In this document: piece after piece, positions 1 to 5,045 of the stretch | Numbering within the stretch: the stretch's first letter is position 1 | How the letters are laid out: each line of letters begins with the position of its first letter | Origin: Anaerolineales bacterium | GTDB taxonomy: Bacteria; Chloroflexota; Anaerolineae; Anaerolineales; E44-bin32 | Assembly: GCA_023144145.1 (NCBI GenBank) | Contig: JAGLGG010000024.1 | Location: 1-5,062 of the forward strand | DNA length: 5,062 nucleotides | Direction of reading: 5' to 3' | Made by a program: the position numbers and the translations under genes | Notes under the pieces: generated by a model | What the model was told of the DNA's origin: nothing | Database searches by the model: none | The model's input: only the letters and a program-made list of their open reading frames with translations

Positions 1-158
1 CGACATTAATTGCAGTATTGTTTCTCGGCGGTGTTCAATTGATCTCGCTTGGAATACTCGGTGAGTATCTGGGACGATTGTATGATGAGGCCAAAGGACG
101 CCCCCTGTACATCGTACGAGAAACCGAAGGATCTAAAAAAACAGAATCGGAGGAGTAA
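1..158 (+). CDS. C-terminus of polyprenyl-phosphate glycosyltransferase (GtrB/DPM1-like), 5' truncated
   Basis: Only the last 51 codons are present (reading from base 3, TAA at 156-158). The peptide ends a hydrophobic helix and runs into ISLGILGEYLGRLYDE, then KGRPLYIV. That is the signature C-terminus of family 2 glycosyltransferases with two C-terminal membrane helices, which load a sugar onto undecaprenyl or dolichyl phosphate at the inner face of the cytoplasmic membrane. The catalytic GT-A domain lies outside the window, so the sugar cannot be predicted. The tail after the motif is polar and charged (SKKTESEE), as is usual for a cytoplasmic end. The gene stops 11 bases before the PLP-enzyme gene, and its last codons contain that gene's probable ribosome binding site, so the two may be co-transcribed although no metabolic link is obvious. 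Family assignment is firm; specificity is unknown. Confidence 0.85.
   Translation, partial: TLIAVLFLGGVQLISLGILGEYLGRLYDEAKGRPLYIVRETEGSKKTESEE
149..155 (+). promoter_or_regulatory. Probable ribosome binding site of the PLP-enzyme gene
   Basis: GGAGGAG is a strong Shine-Dalgarno match within the last codons of the glycosyltransferase gene. It ends 14 bases before the ATG at 170, longer than the usual 5 to 9. No nearer purine-rich motif exists, and an in-frame TAA at 164-166 rules out an earlier start. The overlap with the upstream coding end suggests translational coupling. Confidence 0.5.
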
Positions 159-169
159 TAGTTTAAATC

Positions 170-1633
170 ATGATTGATCTGCAGGTAATAGAAGATAGGC
201 TCGTGCGATCTGTAGAACGTGCTAAAGAACAAAACATCGTTATTCCAACTTTTGGGCAGATGAAGGATCCGGGGCTGATCCCTGAATCAGTATTGCAGGA
301 GCTAAAGGATATCGGTTTATGGGATGTGAATCCAAGAAACCTTTTCAGAATTACGTGGAAGAATGAACCCAAAGATCATGGTGGAGCCTTCTCAGGGGTA
401 AATTACCTGGAGTTCCCTTCGAGCCTGACAGGAGTTGATGCTCGCATTATCGCCTTAGTTGGCAAGTGGTTTCCAACGGGTTCTCACAAGGTAGGGGCCG
501 CTTTTGCATGCCAGGTTCCGAGGCTGGTGACAGGACAATTCGACCCAACGACTCAGAAAGCAGTCTGGCCATCCACAGGAAACTATTGTCGTGGTGGGGC
601 CTACGATTCGGCTTTATTGGCGACTACTTCTATTGCCATTCTCCCAGAGGGGATGAGCCAAGAGCGTTTCGACTGGTTGGCCAATATCGCTGGTGAGACG
701 ATCAAAACACCCGGGAGCGAATCGAACGTCAAAGAAATCTTCGATAAGTGCTGGGAACTGCGTGCATCTGGTGAGGATCTGATGATCTTCAACCAATTTG
801 AAGAGTTTGGTAATTATCTCTGGCACTATGAAATAACGGGGCATGCCATGGAGGAAGTTCTCGAGAGAGAGCTTAGACCAAACGACCGATATCGAGGTGT
901 GGTTCTTACGACAGGTTCTGCAGGAACGATCGGTTGCGGGGATTATCTAAAGCAAAAATTCCCACTCAGCAAAATTGCCGCTGGTGAAGCGGAACAATGC
1001 CCAACATTACTAGAGAATGGATTCGGCGCTCACCGCATTGAAGGCATCGGCGACAAACACGTGCCCTGGATACATAATGTCAAGAACACAGATATGGTGA
1101 TGGCCCTGGACGATAATGTCATCGTTAATCTGGCGCGCTTGTTTAATGAGCCTGAGGGTCACACCTACTTGATGGAAAAGGGTGTTCCTAAGGATTTTAT
1201 CGAGAAACTTGATCTGCTGGGATTCTCTGGCATTGCCAATCTTTCGATGGCAATTAAATTTTCTAAATACTATGAGCTTGGACCAGATGATGTCATCATC
1301 ACCATTCTTACAGATTCGATGGATCTCTATCAAAGTCGCTTGAAAGAGATGCATGAAGATGTTGGCACTTATACACAAAAAGATGCCGCAGCAGATTTTT
1401 CCAGGTATTTGATGGGGTTGACCACCGACAGCCTCTTAGAATTGCGTTATACGGATCGAAGGCGTGTCCATAATTTGAAATACTTTACCTGGGTTGAGCA
1501 GCAGGGTAAGACTTATGAAGAAATTTTGGCTCAATGGTACGATCAAGACTATTGGACCAGCATTCAAAACCAAGTCCCTGAAATTGACAATCTCATTATG
1601 GAATTCAACCAAAAGGTGGGGATTATAAAGTAA
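170..1633 (+). CDS. Fold-type II PLP-dependent enzyme (cysteine synthase/TrpB superfamily), probable lyase or ammonia-lyase
   Basis: A 487-residue cytoplasmic protein with the landmarks of the tryptophan synthase beta/cysteine synthase superfamily. The segment KWFPTGSHKVGAAF (99-112) carries the likely Schiff-base lysine K107. STGN (135-138) matches the asparagine loop that contacts substrate carboxylate and PLP O3'. TTGSAGTIG (247-255) is the glycine-rich loop holding the PLP phosphate. It is longer than typical members (300 to 400 residues), with about 95 residues before the lysine region and about 100 helical, charged residues after residue 385 (RRRVHNLKYF at 430-439, aromatic EILAQWYDQDYW at 451-462). 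It lacks the features expected of diaminopropionate ammonia-lyase YgeX, and of TrpB proper. A catabolic beta- or alpha,beta-elimination on an amino-acid-like product of ring opening is inferred from the neighbouring hydantoinase gene; the substrate is unknown. Superfamily is secure, reaction is not. Confidence 0.85.
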   Translation: MIDLQVIEDRLVRSVERAKEQNIVIPTFGQMKDPGLIPESVLQELKDIGLWDVNPRNLFRITWKNEPKDHGGAFSGVNYLEFPSSLTGVDARIIALVGKWFPTGSHKVGAAFACQVPRLVTGQFDPTTQKAVWPSTGNYCRGGAYDSALLATTSIAILPEGMSQERFDWLANIAGETIKTPGSESNVKEIFDKCWELRASGEDLMIFNQFEEFGNYLWHYEITGHAMEEVLERELRPNDRYRGVVLTTGSAGTIGCGDYLKQKFPLSKIAAGEAEQCPTLLENGFGAHRIEGIGDKHVPWIHNVKNTDMVMALDDNVIVNLARLFNEPEGHTYLMEKGVPKDFIEKLDLLGFSGIANLSMAIKFSKYYELGPDDVIITILTDSMDLYQSRLKEMHEDVGTYTQKDAAADFSRYLMGLTTDSLLELRYTDRRRVHNLKYFTWVEQQGKTYEEILAQWYDQDYWTSIQNQVPEIDNLIMEFNQKVGIIK

Positions 1634-1646
1634 TTATCCATGCAGT

Positions 1647-1652
1647 AGGGGG
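1647..1652 (+). promoter_or_regulatory. Ribosome binding site of the unknown 165-aa gene
   Basis: AGGGGG lies 6 bases before the ATG at 1659, at normal spacing, in the 25-base gap after the PLP-enzyme gene. It supports this ATG and indicates that the small gene is translated. Confidence 0.6.
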
Positions 1653-1658
1653 TGCATC

Positions 1659-2156
1659 ATGCAGGAAATTCAAGCTGAAGACCTGATTCTGGTCGCTATT
1701 TTAAAGAGCCCGAGGGATTTAGATATCGCTCGGGTGCTCGGTTGGTATCGGATTCCATTAGCAACCTCACCAAAAACAATCCGAGTTGATTGGCTCGCTT
1801 TTTATCAAACTGCTGCCTTTGGCGAGCAGCGATGGTCGGTTAGGTTTGTGGCGAAGGTAAAGGGACATGAGTTAGTATCACGCAAAGAGATCCTTCATGA
1901 TGAGCCAGATCATCCAAGAGCAAATGAGCCATATTTCAAAATCCAATTGGGACGAGTGATTTCACTTCCGCGTGTCATTCACTCGAAGTCATGGCGAAGA
2001 TTTACATTTTTATACACAACAGGAGCACGACTGAAAACCGCGCAAGATCTTGGTGATCTCACAGTGCCTGCTTCCGATGAGCATGACATGCTCTGGAAAC
2101 TTCTGAGAGAACGAGGGGAAAAATTCGGCGAGAATGGCGAGATTAGTTCGACCTGA
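1659..2156 (+). CDS. Conserved-looking protein of unknown function (165 aa)
   Basis: I do not recognise a named family with confidence. The protein is soluble, without signal peptide or membrane segment. Visible blocks are LILVAILKSPRDLDIARVLGWYRIP (9-33), WLAFYQTAAFG (45-55), an alternating hydrophobic stretch VRFVAKVKGHEL (61-72), the acidic/histidine run DEPDHPRA (81-88), YFKIQLG (92-98) and SWRRFTFLYTT (111-121). The C-terminal 30 residues are charged and probably helical. The beta-rich middle and the Arg/Trp/Tyr-rich motifs suggest a small barrel that binds a nucleotide, nucleic acid or small ligand; this is inference only. The motif density, good ribosome binding site and position 25 bases after the PLP gene and 16 before the hydantoinase gene show a real gene in one operon. 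It might be an accessory or regulatory protein of that pathway, or an unrelated passenger. Confidence 0.75.
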   Translation: MQEIQAEDLILVAILKSPRDLDIARVLGWYRIPLATSPKTIRVDWLAFYQTAAFGEQRWSVRFVAKVKGHELVSRKEILHDEPDHPRANEPYFKIQLGRVISLPRVIHSKSWRRFTFLYTTGARLKTAQDLGDLTVPASDEHDMLWKLLRERGEKFGENGEISST

Positions 2157-2160
2157 ATCA

Positions 2161-2167
2161 TAGGCGG
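2161..2167 (+). promoter_or_regulatory. Weak ribosome binding site of the hydantoinase gene
   Basis: TAGGCGG ends 5 bases before the ATG at 2173, a good distance with a one-base departure from AGGAGG. Another ATG at 2168-2170 is out of frame; the start at 2173 gives the usual N-terminus (KVLIRGGTLIT). The 16-base intergenic gap implies co-transcription with the upstream gene. Confidence 0.5.
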
Positions 2168-2172
2168 ATGAA

Positions 2173-3594
2173 ATGGCAAAAGTCTTAATTCGTGGGGGAA
2201 CGCTAATTACGGCTGAGAAAACTCATATCGCCGATGTTCTTATCGATGGCGAGAGGATTTCGAGCATTGGCCAGAACCTGAGTGAGGATGATGCTGAAGT
2301 AGTAGATGCTGAGGGGAAATTCATCCTTCCGGGGGGGGTAGATCCACACGTGCATCTGGACCTGCCAATGTTCGATACGGTCTCATCTGATGATTACTAC
2401 ACAGGTGGCAAAGCTGCAGCTTTCGGCGGAACAACAACGGTTTTGGATTTTGTCTCTCAAGACTATTCCACTCTTAAGGAATCAGTCCAAGCATGGCGTC
2501 AGAAATCTAGCGGAAGGGCATCTATTGATTTTGGATTACATATGAACGTGAGCAGATTCGATCAGGACATTCTTGCGGAAATTCCTTTTTTAATCAGAGA
2601 GGGGATTACGACTTTAAAGATTTTTACTGCATATAACAATCGTCTGAGGATCAATGATGGCGAAATCTTCCAAGTCATGCGGGAGGCAGCAAAGAGTGGT
2701 TTCTTAACATTGTTACATGCAGAAAATGGGGATGTGATCGAGTTGCTTACTGACGAGGCCCTAGCAGAAGGAAATACTGCGCCGATCTGGCATGCTCGCA
2801 CGAGACCAGCCTGGGGTGAGGCCGAGTCTGTATTGAGAGGAATTGCTATTGCTGAGCAAGCAAACGCACCACTTTATGTGGTTCATTTGAGCACGGTTGG
2901 AGGCCTTGATCAGTTGAATTACGGTCGTAAGCGCAGTGTAAATGTCATGGGAGAGACATGTCTAGCTTACCTGTTTTTCACCGAAGCAGATCTCGAGCGT
3001 GAAGATGGTGCCAAATGGATTTGTTCGCCTCCCATGCGCACAAAGGGTGATAACGAAGCGCTCTGGAGCGGGCTCAAGATGGATCAAATCCAGGTCGTCG
3101 CTACAGATCATTGTCCCTTCTTTTTTGATGGCTCAACCCCTATTGAATATGAGGGTGAAATGGTCTCGATCCCAGGCAAAGAATTGGGAGCGAATGATTT
3201 CACCAAAATTCCCAATGGGCTGCCCGGGGTTGGTGATCGGATGCCGATGCTATGGTCTTACGGTGTTGGAAAGGGGAGATTGACGCCCAACCAATTTGTT
3301 GCTCTCACGAGCACAAACCCCGCTAAAATTTTCGGCCTTTACCCTACGAAGGGTGCGCTTAAGGAAGGCTCTGATGCCGATATTGTGATTTGGGATCCTG
3401 AGGTAAAAATTTCCTACGGAGTTGACATTGCACGTCATCGAACCGATTACAATCTTTTCGAAGGCTGGGAGATCAAAGGCTACCCTGAAAAGGTTTTCCT
3501 TCGGGGAGAATTGATCGTGGATGGTGATCAATGGCTAGGGAAAGCTGGCATGGGGAAGTTTCTCGAGCGAGTGCCCTTTGCGGAGATAATCTAA
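2173..3594 (+). CDS. hydA: Dihydropyrimidinase / D-hydantoinase, binuclear metal amidohydrolase
   Basis: This 473-residue cytoplasmic enzyme belongs to the cyclic-amidohydrolase branch of the amidohydrolase superfamily, which opens the ring of dihydropyrimidines or 5-substituted hydantoins to N-carbamoyl amino acids. Length and architecture are normal: an N-terminal beta-sandwich start (KVLIRGGTLIT), a TIM barrel, and a return to the sandwich at GSDADIVIWDPE (399-410). Every expected metal ligand is visible: H59 and H61 in GVDPHVHLDL, the carbamylated lysine K149 in TTLKIF, H182 in LLHAEN, H238 in VVHLS and D312 in ATDHCPF. Likely substrate contacts are Y154, S285 (CSPPMR) and N348 (IPNGLPGVGDR). 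It follows the small unknown gene by 16 bases. Natural substrate cannot be read from sequence; the neighbouring molybdenum hydroxylase subunit suggests purine, pyrimidine or hydantoin breakdown. Allantoinase is less likely given the hydantoinase-type motifs around K149 and N348. Confidence 0.93.
   Translation: MAKVLIRGGTLITAEKTHIADVLIDGERISSIGQNLSEDDAEVVDAEGKFILPGGVDPHVHLDLPMFDTVSSDDYYTGGKAAAFGGTTTVLDFVSQDYSTLKESVQAWRQKSSGRASIDFGLHMNVSRFDQDILAEIPFLIREGITTLKIFTAYNNRLRINDGEIFQVMREAAKSGFLTLLHAENGDVIELLTDEALAEGNTAPIWHARTRPAWGEAESVLRGIAIAEQANAPLYVVHLSTVGGLDQLNYGRKRSVNVMGETCLAYLFFTEADLEREDGAKWICSPPMRTKGDNEALWSGLKMDQIQVVATDHCPFFFDGSTPIEYEGEMVSIPGKELGANDFTKIPNGLPGVGDRMPMLWSYGVGKGRLTPNQFVALTSTNPAKIFGLYPTKGALKEGSDADIVIWDPEVKISYGVDIARHRTDYNLFEGWEIKGYPEKVFLRGELIVDGDQWLGKAGMGKFLERVPFAEII
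2331..2338 (+). repeat. Homopolymer of eight G inside the hydantoinase gene
   Basis: Eight consecutive G encode part of the L-P-G-G-V turn just before the metal-binding DPHVH motif. The frame is intact here and the translated motif matches the family, so the length is correct in this sequence. Such tracts are prone to slippage and sequencing error, and a one-base change would abolish the active site. Confidence 0.9.
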
Positions 3595-3647
3595 TACTTG
3601 CCAGATTAAAAAAGGTATCGAACCTCCAAGAGAATATTGAATTCACC

Positions 3648-3675
3648 GTAGGGGCGACTGGCCAGTCGCCCTTAC
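3648..3675. repeat. 28-base palindromic element, copy 1
   Basis: The two 14-base arms, GTAGGGGCGACTGG and CCAGTCGCCCTTAC, are complementary over 13 Watson-Crick pairs plus one G-U pair, with no spacer. The centre 18 bases are a perfect palindrome. It begins 53 bases after the hydantoinase stop. It shares architecture and end sequence with the copy at 3787-3814. No T-run follows on either strand, so it is not a standard terminator; an extragenic palindrome of REP or miniature mobile type is the better reading. Confidence 0.85.
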
Positions 3676-3746
3676 AACATATATATGAGATATAAATAGC
3701 AATTTCTATGCGGGAACGCAGCATTCTACGTCCTTGTGCCCAAATC

Positions 3747-3760
3747 GTAGGGGTTATTCA
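3747..3760 (+). repeat. Possible half copy of the palindromic element
   Basis: GTAGGGGTTATTCA begins with the same seven bases as palindrome copy 1, including a preceding C, and is 14 bases long like one arm. The complementary right arm is absent; unrelated AGACTTAAGG follows. It may be a decayed element or a chance match. Confidence 0.25.
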
Positions 3761-3786
3761 AGACTTAAGGATTATCGTCACGTGGC

Positions 3787-3814
3787 GTACGGGCAACCGG
3801 CCGGTTGCCCATAC
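3787..3814. repeat. 28-base palindromic element, copy 2
   Basis: Arms GTACGGGCAACCGG and CCGGTTGCCCATAC pair over 13 of 14 positions, with one C-A mismatch at the fourth pair. The length, the outer GTA...TAC and the GGCC centre match copy 1. Two of the three pairs that differ between the copies keep Watson-Crick pairing (G-C to A-T, T-A to C-G), so it is the fold rather than the exact sequence that is conserved. The centres of the copies are 139 bases apart. Confidence 0.85.
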
Positions 3815-3862
3815 AGCTAGATGTTTTTGTGCGAGGTTCGATAATATTAGGGAGTGTATCGG

Positions 3863-3922
3863 CAAACGTACGCGAAGCTTACGCGCGATGCAACCTGGGC
3901 TTCGCTCAGCGCGAGACGTTTG
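3863..3922. repeat. Nested inverted repeat (60 bases)
   Basis: Outer arms CAAACGT (3863-3869) and ACGTTTG (3916-3922) are perfect complements. Inside them GCGAAGC (3872-3878) pairs with GCTTCGC (3899-3905). The inner loop is 20 bases, and 2 versus 10 unpaired bases separate the two stems. The region is rich in CGCG and unlike the AT-rich flanks. It could be a folded mobile repeat or a hairpin RNA; no known family is recognised. Confidence 0.55.
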
Positions 3923-4028
3923 TCTCCGTTTTATATTAGAGGCTCTAAAGTTTCCAAGAAAACAATTCTCTCCCCTACACATTATGCAAAAAATCCTACA
4001 TGCCTAGTCCATAACAACCCCTTCAACC

Positions 4029-4057
4029 TTGTTCCCCCTCAACCCACATGCTAGAAT
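4029..4057 (+). promoter_or_regulatory. Candidate sigma-70-type promoter for the FAD-subunit gene
   Basis: TTGTTC (4029-4034) is separated by 17 bases from TAGAAT (4052-4057), which is preceded by TG one base away (TGCTAGAAT, an extended -10). The -35 match is only three of six, and the -10 match five of six. Transcription would start near 4064, giving a leader of about 105 bases that begins just at the foldable segment. It is plausible because the long gap from the hydantoinase gene suggests an independent transcript. Confidence 0.35.
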
Positions 4058-4065
4058 TTCAATTA

Positions 4066-4145
4066 GACCTCGGATCAAAGGTCGTTGTGGGGTGTAGCCA
4101 TAACGGCGTTGAGCATCCCCGCTCTCCGACAAGCGCCTTTAGGTC
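4066..4145 (+). promoter_or_regulatory. Foldable leader upstream of the FAD-subunit gene, possible cis-regulatory RNA
   Basis: By eye a multi-stem fold closes the segment. GACCT (4066-4070) pairs with AGGTC (4141-4145), AAAGG (4077-4081) with CCTTT (4136-4140), and CGTT (4083-4086) with AGCG (4132-4135, one G-U). It encloses small hairpins GCC-ATAAC-GGC (4097-4107) and GAGC-ATCCCC-GCTC (4111-4124). A competing hairpin pairs the same GACCT with AGGTC at 4079-4083, and GGCGTT (4105-4110) could instead pair with AGCGCC (4132-4137). No known riboswitch consensus is recognised. The outer stem ends 23 bases before the ATG, where no clear ribosome binding site exists. Short stems of this kind can arise by chance. 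Confidence 0.25.
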
Positions 4146-4168
4146 CTGCAATCCCCAGCGACTAATTG

Positions 4169-5026
4169 ATGAAAATTTGGAATCAATACCTCCTGCCAAA
4201 AACGATTGATACGGCGATGAGCCTTCTATTAGAACATGAAGGGTATGCCCGATTAATCGCAGGAGGGACAGATCTTCTATTGGATATTCAGCAAGGACGC
4301 CATGATCCAATTGATACGTTAATAGACATCACACACATCCCTGAACTACAACAAATCACGATAGAAGAAGATCAAATATTATTGGGCAGTGCCGTTACAC
4401 ACAGCACAATCCTAGAAAACCAAGATCTTCAAGAAAATACCAGATGCCTTGTGCAAGCATGTTCTGGGATTGGTGGCTCGCAGGTTAGAAATGTGGCAAC
4501 CATTGGGGGGAATGTGGCTCACGCGCTCCCTGCTGGGGATGGGTCTATCGCGCTACTGGCGTTAAACGCAGAAGCGAGAATTATCAGTAAAGATGGCGAG
4601 CGATGGGAACTCATGGAAAATCTTTTTACAGGACCTGGGATCCCAAGTTTTGATCCATGCAAAGAACTGTTGGCTTGTTTTCGATTTTCGATCCCCAAGC
4701 GTAATGAGCGAACTGCTTTCCATCGGGTCATGAGACCACAAGGCGTGGCCATAGCCATTCTGAACATGGCGATTTGGATGCAAGAAGCGGATGAAGGGAT
4801 TGTTGAGAACATTAGAATTGCGGTTGGACCTGCGGGCCCAGTGCCTTTCAGAGCGAGACAGACTGAGGATTTCTTGCGCGGTCACCAACTGAAAGAAGAC
4901 GTTATTGCGCAAGCATCAGAAATATTAAGGGCAGAGGCGAAATTACGTACAAGCCGGCATCGCGCCACAAAAGAATACCGGAAACATTTATTAGGGTATT
5001 TGTTGAAAACGGTAATGAGTAAGTAA
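4169..5026 (+). CDS. FAD-binding subunit of a xanthine dehydrogenase/CO dehydrogenase-type molybdenum hydroxylase
   Basis: A 285-residue protein of normal length for the medium (flavin) subunit of heterotrimeric molybdenum hydroxylases (XdhB, YgfM, CoxM type), which passes electrons from the 2Fe-2S subunit to NAD or another acceptor. The N-terminal FAD domain shows the two nucleotide loops AGGTDLLLDI (31-40) and VRNVATIGGNVAHALPAGD (106-124). The C-terminal flavoprotein domain includes AVGPAGPVPFRARQTEDFL (218-236) and ends with a TSRHRATKEYRKHL helix (261-274). There is no iron-sulfur motif, as expected. Molybdopterin and 2Fe-2S partners are not in the window and probably follow. An in-frame TAA at 4163 leaves TTG 4166 or ATG 4169 as starts; ATG gives the canonical N-terminus. 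No clear Shine-Dalgarno precedes it. Whether the enzyme acts on xanthine, another purine, nicotinate or CO cannot be told from this subunit; the nearby hydantoinase favours a heterocycle. Confidence 0.92.
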   Translation: MKIWNQYLLPKTIDTAMSLLLEHEGYARLIAGGTDLLLDIQQGRHDPIDTLIDITHIPELQQITIEEDQILLGSAVTHSTILENQDLQENTRCLVQACSGIGGSQVRNVATIGGNVAHALPAGDGSIALLALNAEARIISKDGERWELMENLFTGPGIPSFDPCKELLACFRFSIPKRNERTAFHRVMRPQGVAIAILNMAIWMQEADEGIVENIRIAVGPAGPVPFRARQTEDFLRGHQLKEDVIAQASEILRAEAKLRTSRHRATKEYRKHLLGYLLKTVMSK

Positions 5027-5031
5027 CAAGC

Positions 5032-5045
5032 GGAGACTGGAGACT
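5032..5045 (+). repeat. Two tandem copies of GGAGACT after the FAD-subunit gene
   Basis: GGAGACT at 5032-5038 is repeated directly at 5039-5045, starting 6 bases after the stop codon. No ATG occurs in the remaining bases 5027-5062, so the next gene starts outside the window. The repeat is too short to interpret and may partly reflect purine-rich translation-signal sequence. Confidence 0.5.

Larger units (their letters stand above)
3595..4168. other. Gene-free, structure-rich intergenic region (574 bases)
   Basis: No reading frame here on either strand has a convincing ribosome binding site, recognisable motif or composition like the flanking genes. The open frames that exist cross the palindromes described separately, which argues against coding. 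In order it holds an AT-rich start, palindrome copy one (3648-3675), an AT-rich stretch with ATATAT and TATAAA, a half-palindrome-like sequence (3747-3760), palindrome copy two (3787-3814), a nested inverted repeat (3863-3922), a dyad TTAGAG-G-CTCTAA (3936-3948), a pyrimidine-rich stretch (about 3960-4045), a candidate promoter and a foldable leader. No rho-independent terminator with a T-run follows the hydantoinase gene. The gap may mark an operon boundary or an accumulation site for small mobile repeats. Confidence 0.7.

Noticed and set aside
1010..1378. A 122-codon minus-strand frame opposite the PLP-enzyme gene
   Set aside because: It lies wholly within a clearly conserved coding sequence on the other strand and has no recognisable motif.
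3605..3632. Minus-strand GGAGG-TTCGATA-CCTTT resembling a tRNA T-arm, which could mark an attachment site
   Set aside because: No acceptor, anticodon or D-arm can be formed around it, and the 3' side would run toward the hydantoinase coding end. The resemblance is limited to one short arm.
3648..3675. Palindrome copy 1 as the rho-independent terminator of the hydantoinase operon
   Set aside because: The hairpin is strong, but no T-run follows on either strand, and a relative of it occurs again without a gene end nearby.
3708..4007. A 99-codon + strand frame in the intergenic region
   Set aside because: It crosses palindrome copy 2 and the nested inverted repeat, has no good ribosome binding site, and its Arg/Cys-rich composition is unlike the flanking proteins.
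4048..4209. A 53-codon + strand frame beginning ATG CTA GAA, running through the leader into the FAD-subunit gene
   Set aside because: It has no ribosome binding site, overlaps the candidate -10 element and 41 bases of a certain gene, and shows no recognisable motif. It looks like chance openness.
4059..4310. An 83-codon minus-strand frame antisense to the start of the FAD-subunit gene
   Set aside because: Half of it is a shadow of the FAD-subunit coding sequence, and the remainder matches no family I can name.
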